The notes under the pieces were generated by a model. The model was not told the origin of the DNA, did not search any database, and saw only the letters and a program-made list of their open reading frames with translations. From assembly GCF_009829325.1 (NCBI RefSeq), contig NZ_VUOS01000030.1, forward strand, positions 1 through 64,000: 64,000 nucleotides of DNA, given 5' to 3'. Numbering within the stretch: position 1 is the first letter of the stretch; the number at the start of each line of letters is the position of its first letter. The position numbers were made by a program, and so were the translations under genes. The DNA comes from Nocardia sp. CY41 (lineage in GTDB: Bacteria; Actinomycetota; Actinomycetes; Mycobacteriales; Mycobacteriaceae). This document shows positions 1 to 7,410 of the stretch, piece after piece.

Positions 1-32
1 AGGTGACCGGTACTAATCGGCCGAGGACTTAC
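1..32 (+). rRNA. 23S rRNA, 3' end (partial)
   Basis: The window opens inside the last bases of a 23S rRNA. The text GGTACTAATCGGCCGAGGAC matches the conserved actinobacterial 3' end of that molecule. The exact end is approximate because the pairing 5' end lies outside the window. The 5S gene follows about 155 bases later, so this is the tail of an rrn operon on the plus strand. Confidence 0.85.
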
Positions 33-188
33 CAACAAAGGTTGCTACGCGTCCACTGTGCGGTATCTGAAACAACACACAGACACCCCGCGACACGATT
101 CACCGTGTCACCCACATTCGATCCCGGTCATTGCGGGGTCGGTGGGTGTGGTGAACAGGGTTCGGGGTGTGGTGGACAGTTTCATAGA

Positions 189-307
189 GTTACGGCGGCC
201 ATAGCGGTGGGGAAACGCCCGGTCCCATTCCGAACCCGGAAGCTAAGCCTGCCAGCGCCGATGGTACTGCACTCGACAGGGTGTGGGAGAGTAGGACACC
301 GCCGGAA
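189..307 (+). rRNA. rrf: 5S rRNA
   Basis: This is about 119 bases with the standard 5S features: a terminal helix formed by GTTACGGCGG at the start and its partner CCGCCGGAAC at the end, the loop A/B segment around CCCATTCCGAACCCGGAAG, and GGGAGAGTAGG near the 3' end. It sits just after the 23S end and just before a strong terminator, as expected for the last gene of an rrn operon. The ends are estimated to within a few bases. Confidence 0.93.
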
Positions 308-319
308 CATCCTTTCCCG

Positions 320-348
320 AAAGGCCCTCGACACCGTCGAGGGCCTTT
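320..348 (+). terminator. rrn operon terminator
   Basis: This is a perfect 13-bp stem (AAAGGCCCTCGAC / GTCGAGGGCCTTT) with a 3-base loop, starting 13 bases after the 5S gene. It ends the rrn transcript. The T run on the far side of the stem is short, as is common in actinobacteria. Confidence 0.9.
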
Positions 349-408
349 CGCCGTTTGCGGGGCCATTCGACGCTCATCGTCGATCGCTTCCGCCATTCAT
401 CCGGACAA

Positions 409-1290
409 TTACTTTCCGTGCCGGCCTGCGGTGAGCGCGGCCGTCAATTCCCGCGCCGCACTACGCGTCGCATCGACGAATTCCTCGCGTTCCACGCGCG
501 TCGTCGCGGCGCGCAACGGTCCCAGCTGCACTTCGTAGGCCGCGGTGCCGCTCGCGTCGAAAACCGGCGCCGCCAGATAACTCAGCGGCAAGATCTCGTC
601 CGAATCCAGCTCCGCCCGGGTGAACGGCCGGGACGTGAGCGCGGCGAGCTGGCGAAGTGCGCGCGTACGCAGATGCGGTCTCAGGAGTTCGGATCCGACC
701 GCGCCGAGCAGATCGGCGAGCAGATCGACCATGCCCGCGTCGTCGGCCCGGGGCCGGAAGACCGCGACCCCCCGTTCCCGCACCAGTGCCAGCAGCGCAG
801 CGGCCATACGCTGATCCGCGTCGGTGGCAGTACCCAGCCAGGTGTTCTGTTCCTGCGCGGAACGCCACGGCATCACGCTCGCACCGGCCGGGAACTGGAG
901 CGGAATGCGATGCCCTACCGGGATTCCGGGCACAACGCGGTCGACGCCGTGCCGGACGTCGAGCACGGTGAGCCGATCCGGTTCGATGCGGCTGAAGGTG
1001 GCGCCGTACCCGGTCCGCGCGGCCAGGCCGACGAGCAGATCGCCCACCCCCTGGGGAAGCGCGGCGCCGTGCAGCCCGGCGAGCGCGGGCCCGATGCCGT
1101 AGCCACGAGCCGAATCGCGGACGACCCACCCCGCCTCGTCCAGTTCGGCGAGGATGGCGGTCGCGGTCGCGCGGGCGATGCCGAGCCGCTCGGCGATGCC
1201 GGCGACGCTGATCGGTTCTCCTGACGTCGCCAGCAGCGACACGATGTCGACGACGCGTCGCGTGGGCGGCGACGCGGATCGGTCCGGCAT
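409..1290 (-). CDS. IclR-family transcriptional regulator
   Basis: A 293-residue regulator. Residues about 10-65 form a winged helix-turn-helix of the IclR/MarR type (LGIARATATAILAELDEAGW). The remainder is a weakly conserved IclR-like effector domain. A longer frame begins at 1353, but I chose the ATG at 1290 because AAGGGG lies about 8 bases before it and because the longer start would run through a perfect palindrome. It is divergent from an SDR/DapB-like pair starting at 1391, which it probably controls through the palindrome at 1352-1371. The ligand is unknown. Confidence 0.8.
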   Translation of the reverse strand: MPDRSASPPTRRVVDIVSLLATSGEPISVAGIAERLGIARATATAILAELDEAGWVVRDSARGYGIGPALAGLHGAALPQGVGDLLVGLAARTGYGATFSRIEPDRLTVLDVRHGVDRVVPGIPVGHRIPLQFPAGASVMPWRSAQEQNTWLGTATDADQRMAAALLALVRERGVAVFRPRADDAGMVDLLADLLGAVGSELLRPHLRTRALRQLAALTSRPFTRAELDSDEILPLSYLAAPVFDASGTAAYEVQLGPLRAATTRVEREEFVDATRSAARELTAALTAGRHGK

Positions 1291-1351
1291 GGCGGCAACC
1301 CCTTGTCCCAGCTCGGGTGAGCGACTTACGATGACGAATATTACATCAGAC

Positions 1352-1371
1352 ACCGTCGAATATTCGACGGT
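1352..1371. promoter_or_regulatory. Perfect 20-bp palindrome, likely IclR operator
   Basis: ACCGTCGAATATTCGACGGT is a perfect 20-bp inverted repeat. It sits in the 100-bp gap between the divergent IclR gene (start 1290) and the SDR gene (start 1391), 20 bases before the SDR start codon. Its position, length and perfect symmetry suggest the operator of the adjacent IclR regulator. Binding is inferred. Confidence 0.7.
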
Positions 1372-1390
1372 CGACGGGTAGGGAGCGCGA

Positions 1391-2182
1391 ATGATTCTGG
1401 ATCGGTTCCGGATAGACGATCAGGTCGCAATAGTCACCGGCGCGGGGCGCGGCCTCGGCGCGGCCATCGCCGTCGCGTTCGCGGAGGCGGGCGCGGACGT
1501 CGTGATCGCCGCACGGACCAAGAGTCAGCTCGATGAGGTCGCCGAGCGCGTCGCGGCCGCCGGACGCCAGGCGCACGTGGTGCCTGCCGACCTGAGCGAT
1601 GCCGAGGCGACGGCGGCGCTGGCCGCGGCGGCGGTCGACCGCTTCGGACGACTCGACATCGTGGTCAACAACGTCGGTGGAGCGCTGCCGTGCCCGTTGC
1701 TGGACACGACGCCGCAGGCGCTGCGGGAGGCGTTCGACTTCAATGTCACCAACGCGCACGCGCTCGTGCGGGCCGCGGTGCCGCGCATGCTGGAAACGGC
1801 CGGTGGCGGTTCGATCCTGAACATCACGTCCACGATGGGGCGGCTGCCGGGGCGTGCGTTCGCGGCATACGGCACCGCGAAGGCGGCGCTGGCCCACTAC
1901 ACCAAGCTCGCCGCTCTCGACCTGAATCCGCGTATCCGGGTGAACGCCATCGCGCCCGGCTCCATCCTGACCTCCGCCTTGGAGATCGTCGCCGGAAATG
2001 ACGCCATGCGTGCCGAATTGGAGTCGAAGACACCGCTGCACCGCATCGGAGAACCCGAGGACATCGCCGCGGCCGCGCTATACCTGGTGTCGCCCGCGGG
2101 CAAATACCTCACCGGCAAGATTCTCGAGCCCGACGGCGGCTTGATCTTCCCGAACCTCGACCTCCCGATCCCGGATCTGTGA
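1391..2182 (+). CDS. SDR-family NAD(P)-dependent oxidoreductase
   Basis: A 263-residue classical short-chain dehydrogenase. It has the cofactor motif TGAGRGLG at residues 16-23, NNVG near residue 89 (a variant of NNAG), and the catalytic Tyr160-x3-Lys164 (YGTAK) preceded by a serine in ITSTMG. The start ATG has GGGAGCG just upstream. The next gene begins one base after the stop, so the two form an operon. It lies divergent from an IclR regulator with a perfect palindrome between them. The substrate cannot be read from the sequence. Context with the DapB-like dehydrogenase suggests a catabolic pathway. Confidence 0.9.
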   Translation: MILDRFRIDDQVAIVTGAGRGLGAAIAVAFAEAGADVVIAARTKSQLDEVAERVAAAGRQAHVVPADLSDAEATAALAAAAVDRFGRLDIVVNNVGGALPCPLLDTTPQALREAFDFNVTNAHALVRAAVPRMLETAGGGSILNITSTMGRLPGRAFAAYGTAKAALAHYTKLAALDLNPRIRVNAIAPGSILTSALEIVAGNDAMRAELESKTPLHRIGEPEDIAAAALYLVSPAGKYLTGKILEPDGGLIFPNLDLPIPDL

Positions 2183-2183
2183 C

Positions 2184-3260
2184 ATGACATATCGCGTAGT
2201 GCACTGGGGCACCGGCAATGTGGGCAGGCATGCCTTGGCCGGCGTCATCGCCCATCCCGAATTGGAACTGACCGGCCTGTGGGTCTCGGGCCCGGCCAAA
2301 GACGGAAAGGACGCGGGGACCCTCGCAGGACTCGATCATCCGGTCGGCGTCACCGCGACGACCGACGCCGACGCATTGCTAGCGGCGCGTCCGGACTGCG
2401 TCGTCTATTGCTCGATGACCGATAACCGGCTCTTCGAGGCCGTGCAGGACCTCCAGCGCATCCTGGCCGCCGGCATCAATGTCGTCGCCTGCGCGCCGGT
2501 GTTCTTCCAGTACCCCTACGGCGTGCTGCCCGACGAGCTGCTGAAGCCGGTGCAGGAGGCGGCCGCGCAAGGGAATTCGTCGCTGTGGGTGAACGGCATC
2601 GACCCGGGTTTCGCCAACGATCTGCTGCCGCTCGCCCTCGCGGGGACTTGTCTGCGCATCGACGAAGTGCGCTGCCTGGAGATCGTGGACTATGCCAGCT
2701 ACGACAACCGGGAGGTCATGTTCGACATCATGGGCTTCGGCAAGCCCCTCGACGAGATCCCCATGCTGTTGCAGCCCGGGGTGCTCTCGCTCGCCTGGGG
2801 TGGCACGGTCCGTCAGCTCGCGGCGGGGATCGGGGTCACCCTGGATGCGGTCACCGAGACCTACGAGCGGGTCCCGGCGCCGGAGTCGTTCGACATCGCG
2901 ACCGGGCACATCGCCGAGGGAACCGCGGCGGCATTGCGTTTCGAAGTACGCGGCATGGTCGGCGACGTGCCGGTCACGGTGCTCGAGCACGTGACGCGGT
3001 TGCGCCAGGACCTGTGCCCGGAATGGCCGCAGCCCGCGCACCCCGAAGGGTCCTACCGGGTGGAGATCACCGGCGAGCCCAGCTACGCGATGGACTTGGT
3101 GACCTCGAGCCGCAACGGAGACCACAACCACGCGACCCTGCTGGCGACCGGCATGCGCATCGTCAACGCGGTCCCCGCGGTGGTCGCCGCTCCCCCTGGA
3201 ATCCTCACCGCGCTCGATCTACCGCTGATCACCGCACCCGCGCAACGGACCGGTCGGTGA
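2184..3260 (+). CDS. DapB-like NAD(P)-binding dehydrogenase
   Basis: A 358-residue protein with an N-terminal Rossmann motif (WGTGNVGRHAL, residues 8-18). It belongs to the family annotated in mycobacteria as dihydrodipicolinate reductase N-terminal-domain proteins, related to 2,4-diaminopentanoate dehydrogenase. It is too long, and differs too much in its C-terminal half, to be the lysine-pathway DapB itself. It starts one base after the SDR stop, so translation is probably coupled. The pair likely oxidises or reduces an as yet unknown substrate under IclR control. Confidence 0.8.
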   Translation: MTYRVVHWGTGNVGRHALAGVIAHPELELTGLWVSGPAKDGKDAGTLAGLDHPVGVTATTDADALLAARPDCVVYCSMTDNRLFEAVQDLQRILAAGINVVACAPVFFQYPYGVLPDELLKPVQEAAAQGNSSLWVNGIDPGFANDLLPLALAGTCLRIDEVRCLEIVDYASYDNREVMFDIMGFGKPLDEIPMLLQPGVLSLAWGGTVRQLAAGIGVTLDAVTETYERVPAPESFDIATGHIAEGTAAALRFEVRGMVGDVPVTVLEHVTRLRQDLCPEWPQPAHPEGSYRVEITGEPSYAMDLVTSSRNGDHNHATLLATGMRIVNAVPAVVAAPPGILTALDLPLITAPAQRTGR

Positions 3261-3447
3261 ACCGACCGCGACCCGACGGCGTGGGTAACCGGCGACCGAT
3301 TCGTGTGGATACACGTCCCGACGATCGTGCGGCCCACGCGTGGTAAGAGGAGCCGGCTTGCGGCGCTGACGTGCGTACTCGGCTTTCCGGTGGTCGTCAC
3401 GTTCCGGCCCGATCCCGGCCGGCGCGCGGCCACGAGCCGTGGACAGG

Positions 3448-4500
3448 CTATCCGGCCCGCAGCGCCGATAGCGCCCGTTCGACGTCCTCGGTGCTGTTGT
3501 AGAGGTGGAAGGCGAAGCGCAGACCGCCGCCGCGCGCCGAGGCGATCACCTCGGCCTGCTCGAGGCGGGGTGCCAGGTCCGCCGCGCCCGGGACGGAGAC
3601 GATCGGGGAACGCGCCGTGACCGGCTCGAAACCCAGTTCGCGCAGTCCGTCGCGGAATCGGTCGGCGAGTTCGACGTCGTGCGCGCCGATCTTGTCGACC
3701 GTCAATTCCTCGATCAGCGACAGTCCTTCCAGCGCGGCCACGACGCCGAGCCAATCGGGTGTCGTGTCGAAGCGGCGGGCCGTGGTGGGCAGCGCGGTGG
3801 GGTGGTACAGCTCCGCCCAGCGGTCCTCGGCGGCGTACCAGCTGGATCCGATCGGACGCAGCCGTGGGACGAACTCGCGCGGCGTGGCGAGGAACGCGAC
3901 ACTGCGCGCGCCGATGAGCCATTTGAAGCTGGCGCAGACCCAGTAGTCCGCGTCGGCGAAGCGCAGGGGCAGCCAGCCCGCGGCCTGGGTGGCGTCCACG
4001 AGCAGCTGTGCGCCGTTGGCCCGGGTGACCGCGCGCAGTTCGGCCAGATCGGTGACACGGCCGTCCGCGGATTGGACCACGCTCACCGCTACCAGCGCGG
4101 TCTGCGGGCGCACCTGCGCGGCCAGCTCCGGCAAGGGGACGAAGCGCACGACGAGGTCGTCCCGGTAGACGAAAGGCATGGAGACCGAGGCGAATTCGCC
4201 TTCCGGCAGCAAGACCTCCGCGCCGGACGGCAATGCGTTGGCCACGGGGGCGATCAGGCCCGCGACACCGCTGCCGAGCGCGATGTCGTCGGCCGTCGCG
4301 CCGTCGAGCAGGCGGGCGAATCCGGCCCGGAGGGCCGGGGCCAGCCGATCCACCTCGGTTGTCGGCGCACGGCGGCCGGACGCCCAGCTCGCGCTCGCGG
4401 CGCGCACCGCGGCCATGGCCCGGGCGGACGGCAGGCCGAAGGAGGCGGTGTTCAGGTAGGTGGTTTCGGGCGTGAATTCGTCAGGCGCTAGGGAGGGCAT
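3448..4500 (-). CDS. Class V aminotransferase (PLP-dependent, NifS-like fold)
   Basis: A 350-residue fold-type I PLP enzyme. Motifs are TYLNTASFG near the N-terminus, LLVDATQ (Asp169 to the pyridine nitrogen, Gln172) and SFKW with the Schiff-base Lys193. There is no catalytic cysteine loop typical of true cysteine desulfurases, so an aminotransferase or lyase acting on a small amino acid is more likely. It converges on the DapB-like gene with a 187-bp gap that shows no clear terminator. The substrate is unknown. Confidence 0.85.
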   Translation of the reverse strand: MPSLAPDEFTPETTYLNTASFGLPSARAMAAVRAASASWASGRRAPTTEVDRLAPALRAGFARLLDGATADDIALGSGVAGLIAPVANALPSGAEVLLPEGEFASVSMPFVYRDDLVVRFVPLPELAAQVRPQTALVAVSVVQSADGRVTDLAELRAVTRANGAQLLVDATQAAGWLPLRFADADYWVCASFKWLIGARSVAFLATPREFVPRLRPIGSSWYAAEDRWAELYHPTALPTTARRFDTTPDWLGVVAALEGLSLIEELTVDKIGAHDVELADRFRDGLRELGFEPVTARSPIVSVPGAADLAPRLEQAEVIASARGGGLRFAFHLYNSTEDVERALSALRAG

Positions 4501-4584
4501 GGACGCAGCATCCGCCGGCCCGCGCCGGATCGTCCAGCGCCACCGGGCCGATAGTGGACCGATTTCGGGCCCGGCGCGAGCCGA

Positions 4585-5061
4585 TCACGTCTCCGGTGTC
4601 CACATGTTGGACAGCAGTTTGAAGCTGGGGGTGTCCGCCAGCGACTGCATGGACTCGTAGATGCGGCGGTACTCGGTGGAGGCGATCCGCCACTTGCCGT
4701 CGACGTCACGGCGGTAGCTGTCGGTGTAATACCCGGCTCCGCGAATCAGCACCCCGTATTGGGTCGCGATCACGGTGTCCTCGAAGGCCCACGACCCCGT
4801 GGCCGTGTCGCCCTCGACGCGTATCTCGGGGTGGTTGGCGATGTGAACCGTGACGAGCGTGGGACCGAGATTCTCCCGCATGAACGCGGTGATGGCGTCG
4901 CGGCCGTCCAGGTGCAGCGGCTCGCCCATGGCGTGGGTGCCGTAGCGTCCCCGCGCGTCGACGGCGAGGGTGTCGGCGAAATCGTCCCACTCTTTGAGGT
5001 CGAGCGTCCGGAAGTAGCGGTACTTGAGCTGGCGGACGGCTTCGATGGCGTCGAGATCCAT
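4585..5061 (-). CDS. SnoaL-like (NTF2-fold) protein
   Basis: A 158-residue NTF2-like protein of the SnoaL_4 type, a fold used by ketosteroid isomerases, dehydratases and some ring-hydroxylating beta subunits. The start at 5061 gives the usual family N-terminus (MDLDAIEAVRQLKYRYFRTLD). Upstream extensions would read through a palindrome at 5095-5108 that resembles the KstR steroid-regulon box. That box, 33 bases before the start, suggests lipid or sterol induction. The enzymatic activity is not known. Confidence 0.8.
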   Translation of the reverse strand: MDLDAIEAVRQLKYRYFRTLDLKEWDDFADTLAVDARGRYGTHAMGEPLHLDGRDAITAFMRENLGPTLVTVHIANHPEIRVEGDTATGSWAFEDTVIATQYGVLIRGAGYYTDSYRRDVDGKWRIASTEYRRIYESMQSLADTPSFKLLSNMWTPET

Positions 5062-5094
5062 TTGTAGAGCCTGGCACGCGCGGAGGCGACAGAC

Positions 5095-5108
5095 AAGAAC
5101 GTGTTCTA
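5095..5108. promoter_or_regulatory. KstR-like box (AAGAACGTGTTCTA)
   Basis: The inverted repeat fits the established KstR pattern TnnAACnnGTTnnA at every defined position except one terminal base. It lies 33 bases upstream of the SnoaL-like start on the minus strand, a normal operator position. No kstR gene is in the window. Confidence 0.5.
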
Positions 5109-5304
5109 CTTCTGGCCCGGTCGGCTGTTCCGCGGCGTCGAGCGGACGGAGCGCGGCATCCGGGATGGCGAGCAGACGCGGCTGTCCGGCCGGGGCCGTC
5201 CGCGGGTGTCGAACCGGCTCGACCGGGTACCCGGAGGACGGATGCCGACGTGCGGCCACGACGGCGCCCAGGTACCGATCTCGTCACGACCAGGGGAATC
5301 TGCG

Positions 5305-5565
5305 ATGACCGACCGTCCCGCCACCCACGAGCCGAATCAGGAAACAGTACTGGACCAGGACCTCGCCCTGAAAGCGGCGGCGCAGCGCTTGGAGAACGAA
5401 TTCGACGGCGTGGCAAGCGAAGCCGCGATCGAGGACCATCTGCACTCGTCGTACGACCATGTCGCCGACAACGCCACCATCGCGAACTTCTTGCCACTGC
5501 TGGCCGAGCGGTACACCCGCGAGTGGCTGTTGAGCCTCGCGGATTCCGCGCACGGGCCCGCCTAG
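5305..5565 (+). CDS. Small three-helix-bundle dimerization-domain protein
   Basis: An 86-residue protein resembling the small mycobacterial/nocardial family annotated as three-helix bundle dimerization domain. It has the pattern RLENEFDGV, then a tyrosine-containing helix (SSYDHVADNATI) and a final helix (FLPLLAERYTREWL). The ATG at 5305 has AGGGGA 7 bases before it. It lies 40 bases upstream of an IclR gene. Family members often neighbour regulators or anti-sigma-type genes, but no function is established. Confidence 0.75.
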   Translation: MTDRPATHEPNQETVLDQDLALKAAAQRLENEFDGVASEAAIEDHLHSSYDHVADNATIANFLPLLAERYTREWLLSLADSAHGPA

Positions 5566-5605
5566 CGGCCTTTAAGCTCTACGCGAGCACGCGTGGAGGT
5601 TGGAA

Positions 5606-6445
5606 TTGGCGGTCGAGGTGATGACCGAACCCGAGCCGGGAGAGTTATCCACCGGATCCGGACAGGCAGCACGGCCGGGTCGGCCCCCCGTGTCCATGAT
5701 CGAGCGGATGACACTGATCCTGGAGGCGTTCGACGGCGCGACGCCGGCGCTCACCCTCGTCGAACTGTCCGAGCGCACCGGGCTGCCGCGCTCCACCGTG
5801 CACCGCATCCTCGACCAGCTGATCCGGCTGCGCTGGCTCGCGCACGCCCCCGGCGGCTACCGGCTCGGCCTGCGCACGCTGGAGTTGGGCGGGCTCGCCG
5901 CCGACCACAACGAGATCCGGGACGCGGTGAGCCCACTCCTGCACGACGTGTGCCAGCAGACCGGGATGGTCGGCCACCTGGGCGTGCTGGACGGGCGCGA
6001 CGTGCTGTATCTGGACAAGGTGGGCGGCCGGGTCGCCGCGAGCGTGCCCACCCGGCTCGGCGGCCGGATGCCCGCGCACAGCACGGCGCTCGGCAAGGCG
6101 CTGCTGGCGACGTTGGACCCGAGCGTCGTGGAGGCGTCCTTCCGGGATCGCCTGCCGCAGTTCACCCCACGCACTCTCGCCGACCGGGCGGAATTGCATC
6201 GCGAACTCGGCCGCATCCGTAATCGCCAGGGTGTCGCCGTCGACAACGAGGAGTCCGTGGCAGGCCTCGCGTGCGTGGCCGTGCCGATCCGCGGACGCGG
6301 CGCGGCGGTCGCCGCGGTGTCGCTGTCGGGCCGGGCCGGTGCCGATCGTGTGGTGCCGGACACCGCGCGGCTGGCCCGCGCGCTGGCCGAGGTCGCTCAG
6401 GAGGCGGGACGAAACCTCTTCCCTCGGCACGCGCGTAGGCGTTGA
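5606..6445 (+). CDS. IclR-family transcriptional regulator
   Basis: About 279 residues with a typical IclR layout. A winged HTH lies at about residues 28-90 (LSERTGLPRSTVHRILDQL), followed by the GAF-like IclR effector domain ending near residue 270. Conserved effector-domain elements are visible (GRDVLYLDKV, PAHSTALGKALLA, GVAVDNEE, CVAVPI). I chose the TTG at 5606 because GGAGG lies 6 bases before it. An in-frame ATG at 5621 is the alternative. No adjacent catabolic operon is in obvious divergent position, so the target is unknown. Confidence 0.9.
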   Translation: MAVEVMTEPEPGELSTGSGQAARPGRPPVSMIERMTLILEAFDGATPALTLVELSERTGLPRSTVHRILDQLIRLRWLAHAPGGYRLGLRTLELGGLAADHNEIRDAVSPLLHDVCQQTGMVGHLGVLDGRDVLYLDKVGGRVAASVPTRLGGRMPAHSTALGKALLATLDPSVVEASFRDRLPQFTPRTLADRAELHRELGRIRNRQGVAVDNEESVAGLACVAVPIRGRGAAVAAVSLSGRAGADRVVPDTARLARALAEVAQEAGRNLFPRHARRR

Positions 6446-6507
6446 CGTGAAGAATTTCCGTTCGCGCTGCGCGCGAGCGGCCGGGCTGCTTTCCTGATGA
6501 GGTCAGG

Positions 6508-7407
6508 ATGGACAGTCGGCAAGCCGGAGTCGGGGAAGCGATGCACCGGGTACCGATCCGAGAGCGGCCATTCCGTTCCGAATGGCTATGGTTTGCGGCA
6601 GGCGTGCTGGCCACCGTCGCGGTGGTCGTGTGGCTGGTGCGGCCGTCCGCGCCGACCTGTGGTGCGGCGAACCCGCCGCCCGAGGCGCCCGCGCCGTCCC
6701 GATTACCCGTCTCCGTGGTGACTTTCGCACCGATCGGGCCGGCCACGTCGGCCCAGGCGCGTTATTTCGTGTTCGGCGCCCAGGTGTCGTGTTCCTTCCG
6801 CGAGTTGGCGATGGATGGCTACTATGCGGGGCTGTCCACTCCCGACTACGGCCGCGCCGACCTCTGCGGTGCGTATCTGGACATCACGGGTGCTCGCGGG
6901 ACGGTCCGGGCGCTGGTGGTCGACCACTGCCCGGCCTGCGCTCCGGGACAACTGGCTCTCAGCGCGGCAGCATTCGAGCGGATCGCCGATCCGCACGACG
7001 GAGTGGCGCGGGTCGATTACCGCCTGGTCCGCGACCCGCAGCCGGCGCAGGAGCTGACCTACGAGGTGAAGCCGGATTCGTCCGCGTCCTGGCTCGGCGT
7101 CCTGTTCGGCGGCACGGGCAATCCGTTGCGCGAAGCGGCTGTTCGTCCCGCGGAGGGCGGGCCGTGGCGACCGCTCACCCGGCGGGCCGACAACTATTGG
7201 ACGCTCTCCGGCGCGGGGCGGGGCCCGTTCACCGCGCGCGTGACCGATGTCTTCGGCAACGAGGCCGAGATCACCCGGGTGCTGGTAGAGCCGGGCCGGT
7301 ACGCGGCGGGTACCCGGCTCTACTCCGGCGCGCCGTCGTTCACGTCGACGCCGTCGCTCGCCACTGCGACGGAGCCCGCCACCGTCGCGTCGGGTTGCCG
7401 CCGATAG
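6508..7407 (+). CDS. Expansin-like protein with double-psi beta-barrel (secreted or membrane-anchored)
   Basis: A 299-residue protein with an N-terminal hydrophobic segment (about residues 26-44, FAAGVLATVAVVVWLV) that could be a signal anchor. An expansin/RlpA-like double-psi beta-barrel follows (about 68-175), containing CGAYLDITGARG and the conserved VVDHCPAC with its key aspartate. The C-terminal beta domain (about 180-275) resembles the expansin carbohydrate-binding domain. Bacterial expansins loosen cellulose or peptidoglycan without hydrolysis. The start ATG is preceded by GAGGTCAGG. It converges on the FAD dehydrogenase with only 3 bases between. Confidence 0.85.
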   Translation: MDSRQAGVGEAMHRVPIRERPFRSEWLWFAAGVLATVAVVVWLVRPSAPTCGAANPPPEAPAPSRLPVSVVTFAPIGPATSAQARYFVFGAQVSCSFRELAMDGYYAGLSTPDYGRADLCGAYLDITGARGTVRALVVDHCPACAPGQLALSAAAFERIADPHDGVARVDYRLVRDPQPAQELTYEVKPDSSASWLGVLFGGTGNPLREAAVRPAEGGPWRPLTRRADNYWTLSGAGRGPFTARVTDVFGNEAEITRVLVEPGRYAAGTRLYSGAPSFTSTPSLATATEPATVASGCRR

Positions 7408-7410
7408 CGA

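Noticed and set aside
3261..3447. CGTGT-N4-ACACG and other short repeats in the gap between the DapB-like gene and the aminotransferase
   Set aside because: The arms are only 5 bp and the two genes converge here, so no operator is expected and no terminator is convincing.
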